Shown here piece after piece: positions 8,884-17,504 of a stretch of 42,045 bases of DNA (its first letter is position 1; each line of letters starts with the position of its first letter). A program made the position numbers and the translations under genes. The notes under the pieces were generated by a model. It was not told the origin of the DNA. It made no database searches and worked only from the letters and a program-made list of their open reading frames with translations. Location: positions 1 to 42,045 of the forward strand of contig QHSL01000095.1 of NCBI GenBank assembly GCA_003220435.1. The letters are read 5' to 3'. Origin of the DNA: Candidatus Rokuibacteriota bacterium (GTDB lineage Bacteria; Methylomirabilota; Methylomirabilia; Rokubacteriales; CSP1-6).

Positions 8884-9642
8884 CTATCCTCCCCGCCGCC
8901 AGCCCAGCCGGGCCAGCTGGTAGTCCTGGGCCGTGTCGATCTCGAAGTAGTCGCCGTGGGTCTCCACGGCTTGCATCTCGACCCCGGCCTCGAGCATGTG
9001 CTGGAGGAGGTCGATCAGGTAGGCCTGAAGGAAGGTCGCGGCGCGCCCGAAGGGCCGGCCGTGGTGGGCGCCGCGGGCGCCGTGGTAATGATCGATGAGG
9101 CAACGGGCGCCCGCCGGGTTGAACTTCGCAACCCCCGTGAACTCCGCTGGCGCCTCATCCGGCGGGATCGCCCGGCTCACCTGGAGGACCCGGCCGCTCG
9201 CGAGGCGGATCTTCTCGCCGTCAGCCTCGGGGTGCTCGGTCCGCAGCCGGTAACGCTCCCGCCAGTCGGTGTCCACGAGGAGCGCCGTGTCGGCCGGCGC
9301 GGCGACGAGCCGTCGGACCGCGTCCCCCGTGAAGAGCGTGTCGGCGTAGGTCGAGACGAAGCCCCGGCCCATCTCGGACTCGGCGCAGAAGAGCGAGGCG
9401 AGGATGTTGTTCTCCGCCCACCCGGCGTTGTGGCAGAAGCGGAGGCCCGGGTAGTCGGCCCGCACCCGGTCGATCAGGTACCCGCCGATGAAGACCACAT
9501 CGCGGACCCCGGCGCCGCGCAGCGCACCGAGCGTCCAGTCCAGGATCCGCCGGCCCCCGATCTCGGCGTAGCATTTGGGCACGTTGTCGGTGAGCGGTCC
9601 GAGGCGCCGACCGCGGCCTGCCCCGATGATGATGCCCGTCAT
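8884..9642 (-). CDS. Nucleotidyltransferase (NTP_transferase family, LicC-like)
   Basis: This 252-residue protein joins an NTP to a phosphorylated substrate with release of pyrophosphate. The N-terminus IIIGAGRGRRLGPLTDNVPK is the nucleotide-binding signature with its Lys. The segment AENNILASLF resembles the N-x-x-SL stretch of LicC-type phosphocholine or polyol-phosphate cytidylyltransferases. TYADTLF supplies the first metal Asp. Its ATG (9642) overlaps the stop of the upstream phosphodiesterase (ATGA), so expression is coupled. Placement beside a phosphodiesterase and a glycerol-phosphate-type importer suggests a phospho-alcohol substrate, but sugar-1-phosphate is an alternative. Confidence 0.85.
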   Translation of the reverse strand: MTGIIIGAGRGRRLGPLTDNVPKCYAEIGGRRILDWTLGALRGAGVRDVVFIGGYLIDRVRADYPGLRFCHNAGWAENNILASLFCAESEMGRGFVSTYADTLFTGDAVRRLVAAPADTALLVDTDWRERYRLRTEHPEADGEKIRLASGRVLQVSRAIPPDEAPAEFTGVAKFNPAGARCLIDHYHGARGAHHGRPFGRAATFLQAYLIDLLQHMLEAGVEMQAVETHGDYFEIDTAQDYQLARLGWRRGG

Positions 9643-10967
9643 CCGTGATGGAGCCGCTCGTCGAGCGCCTCGAGCAACGGCGGGGCCTCCGCGGCCGGCA
9701 GCTCGACCCGAAGGAGTCGCGCCGCCGTCGGTGCGAGGCTGAGCATCGAAGCCGTCTCCAGTTTCACCCCGCCCGCCACGCCCGGGCCCGCCATGACGAG
9801 TCCCGCCGCCATCCGCTCGATGCCCGGGAGGTGCCCGTGAGCCGCGCGGTAGGCGGGGGCTCGGGCGACGGCCGCCGCCGTGGCGTGACCGGTGAAGTAT
9901 ACGTCGGCGGCTGCCGCCAGCATCAGGTCGCCCTGGGTCGAGCCGGGCCCGGGCGCGGGCAGGCCGAGATCCGGGAAGCGCTCGGGCCCGAACACCTCGA
10001 CGCCGGAGAGCGCCGAGAGGCGCTCGCTCAGGCGCTCCCGGGTGGTCCGGGGAGCGCCGTCCAAGACGTAGACATGCGCCGCGCCGCCGTTCCCGGTCGC
10101 CCAGGCGAGGCGGCGCGTCACGGTCCCACCCGCGTCCACCTCGACGAGTCGTTCCTCGCACAGGATCTGGTTGAGGTGGTAGATCCGGTGGACATCCACG
10201 AAGCCGTGGTCGCCGAAGACCAGGAGCGTAGTGGACTCGGCCCGGCCGAGCGCCTCCAGGGTCTCGAGGAGCCGCCCGACGAGCCGGTCCATCTCGGTAA
10301 GGGCCCAGCGGGCTTCGGGGCTCGTCGTCCCGTAATCGTGCTGGAACGAGTCCAGCGTGAGGAAGTGGAGCAAGAGGAGCCGCGGGGGTCGGACGCGCAG
10401 GATGTGGCGCGCCGATTCGAGCGTGAGCCAGTCCTGCATGGGGCCCAGCGCGTGCTCGGCGCTCCAGGGACCATAGCGGGCGATCGGCAGCCCGCGGTCG
10501 GCCAGCTCGGACCAGAGTGGTCGCGACGCGTGGCGCTCGAACAGCTCCTGGTCGTAGAACTCCGGGATGTTGTCCGCCACGGCGGTGACGCCCCGCGTCT
10601 TCGGCCAGCAGACACCCGCCGTGCGCTCGCCGCGCGCGTGGAGTCGATCCCACAGAGTGTCGACAGCGATCGGTACCTCGGTGCGGTCACCGAAGTGCTC
10701 GACGGGCGCGCCGGCCGTTCGGTCGAAGACCATGTTCCCGAGGACGCCGTGCCGGGCGGGCGCAACGCCGGTGACGATGCTCGCGTGGCAGGGCCACGTG
10801 ACCGACGGGAAGATCGGGACGAGCCGCCGCGCGCGGGCACCGCGCGCAACGAGGCTCTGGAGCGCCGGCACCTCGAGCGTCGGGTCGTCCAGGAACGTCG
10901 CCGCCAGCCCGTCGATGCTGAGCATGACGACCAGGTCGGGCGCTACCACAGGCAGGGCTTGTAGCAC
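9639..10967 (-). CDS. Alkaline phosphatase superfamily phosphodiesterase / nucleotide pyrophosphatase (NPP-like)
   Basis: This protein of up to 442 residues hydrolyses phosphodiesters or pyrophosphates with two metals. The active-site set of the NPP branch is visible in order: VVMLSIDG (metal Asp), FPSVTWPCH (nucleophile Thr), LTLDSFQHDYG (Asp and His), FGDHGF (Asp-His) and AAHGHLPG (His of the HGxxP motif). All look intact. No signal peptide is evident, so it is probably cytoplasmic. The longest start is GTG 10967; ATG 10924 (just before SIDG) is possible but would clip the first strand. It lies 73 bases downstream of the ATPase gene and overlaps the nucleotidyltransferase start by four bases. 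The substrate might be what the adjacent transporter imports, such as a glycerophosphodiester; that is inference. Confidence 0.87.
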   Translation of the reverse strand: MLQALPVVAPDLVVMLSIDGLAATFLDDPTLEVPALQSLVARGARARRLVPIFPSVTWPCHASIVTGVAPARHGVLGNMVFDRTAGAPVEHFGDRTEVPIAVDTLWDRLHARGERTAGVCWPKTRGVTAVADNIPEFYDQELFERHASRPLWSELADRGLPIARYGPWSAEHALGPMQDWLTLESARHILRVRPPRLLLLHFLTLDSFQHDYGTTSPEARWALTEMDRLVGRLLETLEALGRAESTTLLVFGDHGFVDVHRIYHLNQILCEERLVEVDAGGTVTRRLAWATGNGGAAHVYVLDGAPRTTRERLSERLSALSGVEVFGPERFPDLGLPAPGPGSTQGDLMLAAAADVYFTGHATAAAVARAPAYRAAHGHLPGIERMAAGLVMAGPGVAGGVKLETASMLSLAPTAARLLRVELPAAEAPPLLEALDERLHHG

Positions 10968-11040
10968 ACGCCCCGGCGTCCCGCAAGCCAGCGGCGGCCC
11001 GCGGGTTCGAGAAACGTGGTCGACAGGCGGCGGACTCCCG

Positions 11041-12126
<1,086 letters not shown>

Positions 12127-12131
12127 CGCGC

Positions 12132-12956
12132 CTAGCCCTTGATGCCCACCATCCCGATTCCCTCCAGCAGCCGCCGCCGCACCAACGCAAACAGGAATAT
12201 CGTGGGCAGGACCGACACCACGGCCATGGCGAAGATGAAATTGAGGGGCTTGAAGTATTCGCTCTGGAACGAAATCAAGCCCACCGGGATGGTCCACAGG
12301 TCGCGGTTCCTGGCAACGATCAGCGGCCAGATCAGGCTGTTCCAGTTGCTCATGAAGGTCAGAATCCCGAGGGCGCCGAGGGCTGGCTTGCACATGGGGA
12401 ATATGATCCGCCCGAAGATCTGGAACTCATTGAGCCCATCAATCCTTGCCGCCTCCGCGTAATCGTTCGGAATGGTCATGATGAACTGGCGCATCCAGAA
12501 CACGCCGAAGGGCGCGATCATCACGGGAATGATCAATCCCCAGTACGAGTTCATCATTTCGAGCTTGCGAACGATGATGAGCATGGGGATGAACGTCACT
12601 TCCAACGGGATCATGAGCGTCATCAGAACCACCATGAAGAAGGCATCGCGACCGAAATATGAGAACTTCGACAGGCTGTAGCCGGCCATCGTGCAGAAGA
12701 TCAGTGATGAGAGCGTCACCAGTCCACCAACGAAGATGCTGTTGGCGATGTAGCCGCCGAATTTGTATCGCGCGAGTGGTTCCGTGTAGTTGTTCGGGCG
12801 AAGGCTATCAAGATTCTCCGGCAGCCATTGCAACGGCACCTTGGTGATCTCTTCGATCGGCTTCAATGATGACAGCACGGCGTAAAGCATCGGCAATACG
12901 AACGCCGCGGCCAAGAGCGCGGCCGCGACGAAGAAGACGATTCGACCGAGGGGCAT
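12132..12956 (-). CDS. ABC transporter permease, UgpE/MalG type
   Basis: This 274-residue inner-membrane permease has about six hydrophobic helices, starting with a long N-terminal segment at residues 5-27. The EAA loop that contacts the ATPase reads EAARIDGLNEFQIFGRIIFP near residue 190, with the conserved G and the following IIFPMCKPAL. N-terminal PLQWLPENL with NYTEPL is typical of UgpE/MalG-like CUT1 permeases. It starts 12 bases after the other permease's stop and ends five bases before the ATPase start, so it sits mid-operon. It imports a sugar or polyol-phosphate-like solute with the neighbouring subunits. Confidence 0.95.
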   Translation of the reverse strand: MPLGRIVFFVAAALLAAAFVLPMLYAVLSSLKPIEEITKVPLQWLPENLDSLRPNNYTEPLARYKFGGYIANSIFVGGLVTLSSLIFCTMAGYSLSKFSYFGRDAFFMVVLMTLMIPLEVTFIPMLIIVRKLEMMNSYWGLIIPVMIAPFGVFWMRQFIMTIPNDYAEAARIDGLNEFQIFGRIIFPMCKPALGALGILTFMSNWNSLIWPLIVARNRDLWTIPVGLISFQSEYFKPLNFIFAMAVVSVLPTIFLFALVRRRLLEGIGMVGIKG

Positions 12957-12968
12957 CGACGAGCTCTT

Positions 12969-13886
12969 CTAGACCTTCCAGCGTAAGGCCCGTTGCTGCA
13001 GCAGGGTCAACGTGAAGATGATCGCCAGCAGGATGACCGACATCGCGCACGCAATGCCCATGCGCAGATTAACCACGCCCTCCTTGAAGATCAGCAGGCC
13101 AATGACCTGCGTGGCGGTGCCTGGGCCCCCGTCGGTCATGACCAGGAACGGGTCGAAACCTTGTATGGTGTTGACGGTACCGACGACCAGGAGGAAAAAT
13201 AACGTTGGCTTGAGCATCGGTAAGGTGACATAGATGAAACGTTGTCGCCCGGTCAGCCCGTCGACGACCGACGCCTCCCAGATGCTCTTCGGGATCGTTT
13301 GCAGGCCGGCGAGCAGAATGATCGAGTAATAGCCGACGCCCGACCAGACCGTCGTGATGAGAATCGCGACCAGCGCCCAATCCTCATGAGTCAGCCAGTC
13401 GATCGGCGGAATCCCCAGCACGGCAGTGAGACTGTCGATGAGTCCGTGCGGCTGAAAGAAGATCTTCCAAACGACCGACGTGACCGCGAGGGGAAAGACA
13501 TAGGGCAGGAAATAGATCGTCTGAAAGACGCCGGCGCCGAGCACGCGGGTCTGCACGATATGGGCCATCAAGAAGGCAATGACAAATATCAAGGACAGGC
13601 GCAGGAATATGTACTTCGCCGTGATGTACAGCGACTCCCAGAAGGCGGGAATGTTCAGGACCGTGACGTAGTTGGCTAGCCCATTGAACTCAGGCGGCGA
13701 AAGAATGTTGTAGCTCGTAAAGCTGAAGACCACCGCAACGGCGATCGGGCCGATCAGAAAAATGAGCGTGAACAGAAGCGCCGGCAACAGGAACAGGAAA
13801 CCCGTCAGCTGCTGGCGAAAGATGTAAAAGGGTGAGCCGGCTGAAATGAGCCGCGTCGCGGAGAGTGCGCCGCGCCCGATGCTCAT
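12969..13886 (-). CDS. ABC transporter permease, UgpA/MalF type
   Basis: This 305-residue permease has about six transmembrane helices (first near residues 28-50, GFLFLLPALLFTLIFLIGP). Its EAA loop is EASVVDGLTGRQRFIYVTLP followed by MLKPTL. The segment FLVMTDGGPGTAT near residue 255 is the very conserved GGP motif of CUT1 first permeases. The ATG at 13886 overlaps the stop of the binding-protein gene (ATGA), which fixes the start; longer frames upstream belong to the binding-protein region. It forms the heterodimeric channel with the permease at 12132-12956. Confidence 0.95.
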   Translation of the reverse strand: MSIGRGALSATRLISAGSPFYIFRQQLTGFLFLLPALLFTLIFLIGPIAVAVVFSFTSYNILSPPEFNGLANYVTVLNIPAFWESLYITAKYIFLRLSLIFVIAFLMAHIVQTRVLGAGVFQTIYFLPYVFPLAVTSVVWKIFFQPHGLIDSLTAVLGIPPIDWLTHEDWALVAILITTVWSGVGYYSIILLAGLQTIPKSIWEASVVDGLTGRQRFIYVTLPMLKPTLFFLLVVGTVNTIQGFDPFLVMTDGGPGTATQVIGLLIFKEGVVNLRMGIACAMSVILLAIIFTLTLLQQRALRWKV

Positions 13887-15184
13887 TTCTTCTTGCCTTC
13901 CTGCAGAATCGCGTCGATGTTCGTTTTCGCGCGGTCCAGCGTCTTCTGAATGTCCCGGTCGAGGAGGAGGATTTCCTCCATGGCTTTCTTCAGGACGTCC
14001 GCCACCCGGCTGTATCGCGGGAAATTCGCCAGGGGACGCGCGAACTGCAGCTGCTGCTCCCAGAACGCCGCCTGGGGGACGGTCCGCGCACCCTCCGTCT
14101 GCGACCAGCCGGCGCGGGGAACAATATCGCCGGTCTCGATCAGGTTGCGCGACGGCTGCGAGGTGAGGAAGTTGGCGAACCGCCACGCGAGGTCCTTCTT
14201 GGTGGAGCGCGCGTAGACCACCCATGCCCAACTGGTCGTGCTGGCCACGGCCGGCTTGCCGGAAAACGTCGGATAGGGAATCGCGAGAAGATCGTCCTTG
14301 CCGACGGTCGCTGCATATTCCTTCCGCCACCGCGGAATGCCCCAGTTGCCGCCTACGATCATCGAGAATTTGCCGGTCGGAAACCCCTGGTTGAAGTAGT
14401 CGAGCCCGGCGGCGATGTTCTTGTCCGACACGCCAAGCTCGAAGCGCTTTTTGACGAGCTTCATCGCTCGGACGCCCGCCTCGTTATTGATGAGGGCCTC
14501 GGTCCGATCGTTGTTCAGGATCGAGCTGCCAAGGTCGTGAATGACGGGTTCGAGCTCGAGCAGAAACCAGGCCGCGTCATGGGTAAACGGAAATGAGAGT
14601 GCCTGACGCGTGATGCGGCCGCTCGCGTCCTTCTGCACGAGCTTCTGCGCGACATGAAACACCTCGTCCCAGGTCTTCGGGGCGTCCTTCGCGGGATCGA
14701 GTCCGGCCTCGCGGAAGTGTTTCGCGTTGATGATGTACGCATAGATGTTGAACTGCCACGGCACCGCGTAGAACGAGTCTCCGACCCGATAGGGGTCAAG
14801 GACTCCGGGCGAATAGGCGGCCTTCAGGTCGTTCACCGTCGAGAAACCCATGCTCCGCAGCGCTTGCGCGTCAATCGGAGACAGGATGCGGTTGTCATGA
14901 AACTCGGAAAAGTTGCGGTAGGACATTCCAAGGATGTCGGGCGCGTCACCGGCCGCCAGCGTCGCCGACAGCATCGTAAAGTACTGCGTGGGGGGCACGC
15001 TGTGGATCTCGATCTTGACGCCTGGATTGGCCGCCTCAAACTCGGTCGCATATTTTTGGAATAGCTTTCCTTGCGCCCCTTCGAGAGGCATGTGGTGCCA
15101 CCACGTCAGCGTTTGGGCCTGGGCCGTCGCCACTGCAAGGCCGATTGCGCCGACTGCTACCAGCGCCAGCGTGAGCGTTTTCAT
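13883..15184 (-). CDS. Extracellular solute-binding protein, family 1 (UgpB-like)
   Basis: This 433-residue periplasmic receptor delivers solute to the permease pair. A clear Sec signal peptide occupies residues 1-24, ending in TAQAQ. The mature start TLTWWHHMPLEGAQGKLFQK with EFEAANPGVKIE is typical of family 1 binding proteins related to UgpB, and SWAWVVYARSTKKDLAWRF is the conserved late segment. GGGAGG lies about 10 bases upstream of ATG 15184. It is the first gene of the minus-strand run, so the promoter should lie in 15185-15498. The similarity suggests glycerol-3-phosphate, glycerophosphodiester or sugar as ligand, but ligand residues were not checked. Confidence 0.94.
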   Translation of the reverse strand: MKTLTLALVAVGAIGLAVATAQAQTLTWWHHMPLEGAQGKLFQKYATEFEAANPGVKIEIHSVPPTQYFTMLSATLAAGDAPDILGMSYRNFSEFHDNRILSPIDAQALRSMGFSTVNDLKAAYSPGVLDPYRVGDSFYAVPWQFNIYAYIINAKHFREAGLDPAKDAPKTWDEVFHVAQKLVQKDASGRITRQALSFPFTHDAAWFLLELEPVIHDLGSSILNNDRTEALINNEAGVRAMKLVKKRFELGVSDKNIAAGLDYFNQGFPTGKFSMIVGGNWGIPRWRKEYAATVGKDDLLAIPYPTFSGKPAVASTTSWAWVVYARSTKKDLAWRFANFLTSQPSRNLIETGDIVPRAGWSQTEGARTVPQAAFWEQQLQFARPLANFPRYSRVADVLKKAMEEILLLDRDIQKTLDRAKTNIDAILQEGKKK

Positions 15185-15498
15185 CACCCGAGGCCTCCCT
15201 TTTGAACGTGTCTGCGATCGCTCGGCGGGAGCCAAGTATCGGCCCTTCTCGGTCGTTTTTCCCGTTCCCCAAGGGGCTGGCGGACGAAAGTAGCCATGAC
15301 CCACTCGGCCTCGATGGTGCGCGGCCGGCGCGGGCAGTGTCAAGGACGGCACCGGGCGGCACCCGTCGCGCCCCGGACTTAGGCATCACCGAGCAGATGG
15401 CGGAGGCGGCGATCGCATTTGCCTCCAACCATTCTGCTTCAGCGGACCGCGCGACGAGGATCGCCTTCAAAGCTTCCCAATGAGGGTGGATTTCTGCG
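15185..15498. other. Intergenic region upstream of the transporter operon
   Basis: This 314-base divergent region lies between the binding-protein start and the next plus-strand gene. The leader of the transporter operon must be here, including the GGGAGG ribosome site at about 15194-15199. On the minus strand a GATACT-like -10 lies near 15235, but no matching -35 is convincing. A minus-strand open frame across 15300-15640 has mildly coding-like residues (RIAEIHPHWEALKAIL) with no ribosome site or family resemblance, so I do not call it. Confidence 0.4.
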
Positions 15499-16152
15499 AT
15501 GCGCTGGGGACTTCTTCGGGGAGAATCAGATGAGGCTCTGCATGAGCGGCTCGGACGACTGCGGGAGCAAACCGGACGCTGGCTACCGAGGACCGACGAG
15601 AGCCGGCCCAGGGGAGGGGGTGTCGTCTTCCATCCTCTCACCCACGCGCTAGTCGGATGGGTTGTCGCCTGTTTCGGGCGGGCCGACCGGCGGACTCGTT
15701 TGTGGTGCCTGGCCGCGAGTCTCGCCCCTGACTTGGACGGCCTTTCCCTTCTCGTTGGCCTCGATGTCTACGCTCACTATCATCATCTGGTCCTCCACAA
15801 CCTGCTTTTCGGGGTCTTCGTCACCCTGGTCAGTGCCTATTGGATCGGTCTCCGGCCGTTCTACCTGGGGCTGGTCCTCCTGGCCTTCCTCTCGCACTTG
15901 GTGGGTGACTATTTCGGTTCCGGGCCTGGGTGGGAGCTGTGGCCATTCCTGCCGTTCTCGGACAGGACTTACGTTTGTGAATGTGCGTGGGACCTTGTCT
16001 CGTGGCAAAACACCCTCATCACCGTTGTCGCCATTGCCGTGACACTCTGGGCGGCGGTGCGGCAAGGTCACACCCCCCTCGAGTTCCTCCACGCCAGGCT
16101 GGAGCAGACAGTCGTGAAGACGCTCCAGCGACGTTGGCGCAGGAATGCTTGA
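15499..16152 (+). CDS. Membrane protein resembling YdjM-type metal-dependent hydrolases (DUF457-like)
   Basis: This protein of up to 217 residues has a core that starts FHPLTHALVGWVVACF and continues ASLAPDLDGLSLL, the two hallmarks (PxTHxLxG and xPDxD) of YdjM/DUF457 membrane-bound hydrolase-like proteins. It also has LLAFLSHLVGDYF, which supplies further His/Asp metal-ligand candidates. Three or four hydrophobic helices follow (residues about 45-60, 85-125, 165-182). The first 40 residues from ATG 15499 do not look like the family. A strong purine tract (AGGGGAGGGGG, 15610-15620) sits directly before the family-like part, yet no ATG/GTG/TTG is in frame after it, so the start is uncertain and a small frameshift is possible. 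Function unknown. Confidence 0.65.
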   Translation: MRWGLLRGESDEALHERLGRLREQTGRWLPRTDESRPRGGGVVFHPLTHALVGWVVACFGRADRRTRLWCLAASLAPDLDGLSLLVGLDVYAHYHHLVLHNLLFGVFVTLVSAYWIGLRPFYLGLVLLAFLSHLVGDYFGSGPGWELWPFLPFSDRTYVCECAWDLVSWQNTLITVVAIAVTLWAAVRQGHTPLEFLHARLEQTVVKTLQRRWRRNA

Positions 16153-16236
16153 AAAGGGGGCCGCTGCGATAACCTCGGCGTGTTGCTGTGTCCTCCTCTC
16201 TTCTTCGCGCAGCGGCGACAATGGTTCTCGTTCGTG

Positions 16237-16479
16237 ATGAATGGCATCCTCTACGCGGTTTGTGTCTTCTCCATCGTCGTCGGTGTCCTCACACTGAGCG
16301 TTGGTGCCGAGGGATGGGCCCTGGGAGTCTTCGCGGTGTTCCCCTGGCTCTTGTGCTTCGCTCATGTTGCAGACGCTCGCCGGCAAGAAAAGGCGCCGGC
16401 TCCACCGCCGGTGTCGCTCAGGAGCCGCGTTCTCGAGAGCATGCTGATCGTCGCCGTGCGGCGAATTCGCAGGGATTGA
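16237..16479 (+). CDS. Small membrane protein, unknown function
   Basis: I do not recognise this gene. From ATG 16237 it encodes 80 residues with two adjacent hydrophobic helices (roughly residues 4-22 and 28-44, ending FPWLLCFAHVADARRQ), then a Pro-rich link and an Arg-rich C-terminus (VRRIRRD), so the tail is probably cytoplasmic. A longer frame from GTG 16180 is open but adds residues of no clear character. It follows the YdjM-like gene by 84 bases on the same strand. The helix pattern and the basic end make it plausible as a real gene, but no ribosome site is obvious. Confidence 0.45.
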   Translation: MNGILYAVCVFSIVVGVLTLSVGAEGWALGVFAVFPWLLCFAHVADARRQEKAPAPPPVSLRSRVLESMLIVAVRRIRRD

Positions 16480-16732
16480 CCGCCGGGCCATTCTTAACAG
16501 AGCTCCCGAGGCCGCCCTGCTGCGGCAGGCTTCAGTACACGTATAACCGCTGGGCCGACGGGCGATACCTCCTTAAGTTTTCTGATCCTTGGGCCAATTT
16601 TCCGACCGTGCTGGAACGTGGGCCCTGATCGTGAGGGACCTAATCGCGCGCACATCCGGGCAGCCGCGGGTGAGCGGCGTGTAGCAGTACTGCACCGCCG
16701 AGGTGTCGAAGGACCTGTAGGGAGGCCCGGCG

Positions 16733-17473
16733 TCACGGACCCGGTGGTTGCTCCAGCATCCCCCCGCACCCGGCCCGTCGCGCCCAGTACTCCCAGGCGC
16801 GCTGGGTCTCCGGCGAGTACGGCTTGTACCCCGCGTTGCGGGCGTCGATCTCGCCGCGCGACAGTGGCTTCACCTCGCCGAGGGCGAGGGCGGCGAGCAG
16901 GGCGCGGGCGTTGCGCGGCGTGTAGACCGACATTCTGACGACCTCGATGAGCGAGCGGGCGGCGGCGGCGAAGCCGTGCCCGCGCATCAGCGCCACGTTG
17001 TGGCGGCCGAGGCAGCGCGCCAGGCCCCGGCCCTGGGCCATGTTGGTCACCAGGAGATTCGTGTCGCCGAAGCGATCGGCGATGTCCCACACTGGCACGT
17101 CGGCACCCGTGAAGCTGCCGGAATGGATGACCGGTCGCAGCGGCGTCTTGGTGATCGTGAATGGCAGCACCGCCTCGGCGTGGGCGTGGACGACGGCCAT
17201 GACGTCCGGCCGCGCCTCGTAGATCGCTCCGTGGATGAAGCGCTCCAGATAGAGCGCCCGCGTCTCCGCCTGGGTGGGCGTCCCGTCGAGGGCGAACTCG
17301 AGGATGTCGCCGCGCTCTACCAGCTCGGGCGCGAGCGAGCGCGCCAACAGGTAGCGTCCTGGATCGTCGGGATGGCGGACGCTCACGTGACCGTACGCGT
17401 CGACGACGTCCTCGTTGGCGAGGATGCGGTTGGCGATCACGAGATCGCGCACCATCCGGTCGAGGTCGCTCAT
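16733..17473 (-). CDS. Class II aldolase/adducin family protein
   Basis: This 246-residue zinc-dependent aldolase-type protein resembles fuculose-phosphate aldolase or ribulose-phosphate epimerase-like enzymes. It starts MSDLDRMVRDLVIANRILA, with DAYGHVSVRHPDDPGRYLLA the family's GHVSxR segment. The zinc ligands are HAHA (VVHAHAEAV, near residue 95) and a later His in LMRGHGF (near 165). The upstream Glu/Asp candidate lies in QAETRALYLERFIH. Length is normal. It lies 31 bases downstream of the flavoprotein stop on the same strand, so the two are probably co-transcribed. Substrate is uncertain; relatives in soil bacteria often act in aromatic or hydroxy-acid catabolism. Confidence 0.9.
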   Translation of the reverse strand: MSDLDRMVRDLVIANRILANEDVVDAYGHVSVRHPDDPGRYLLARSLAPELVERGDILEFALDGTPTQAETRALYLERFIHGAIYEARPDVMAVVHAHAEAVLPFTITKTPLRPVIHSGSFTGADVPVWDIADRFGDTNLLVTNMAQGRGLARCLGRHNVALMRGHGFAAAARSLIEVVRMSVYTPRNARALLAALALGEVKPLSRGEIDARNAGYKPYSPETQRAWEYWARRAGCGGMLEQPPGP

Positions 17474-17504
17474 AGCCCGTCCGCCGGCATGTGACCCTTC
17501 AAAA

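Noticed and set aside
7725-10964. Long plus-strand frames opposite the MetE-like, nucleotidyltransferase and phosphodiesterase genes
   Set aside because: High-GC antisense frames stay open by composition; the minus-strand frames carry intact catalytic motifs and ribosome sites.
15036-15641. Minus-strand frame across the region upstream of the transporter operon
   Set aside because: It has a few coding-like residues but overlaps the signal-peptide region of the binding protein and has no ribosome site or recognisable motif.
16480-16732. Possible remnant gene downstream of the class II aldolase
   Set aside because: One minus-strand frame gives YRSFDTSAVQYCYTPLTRG, but nothing extends it and no family is recognised.
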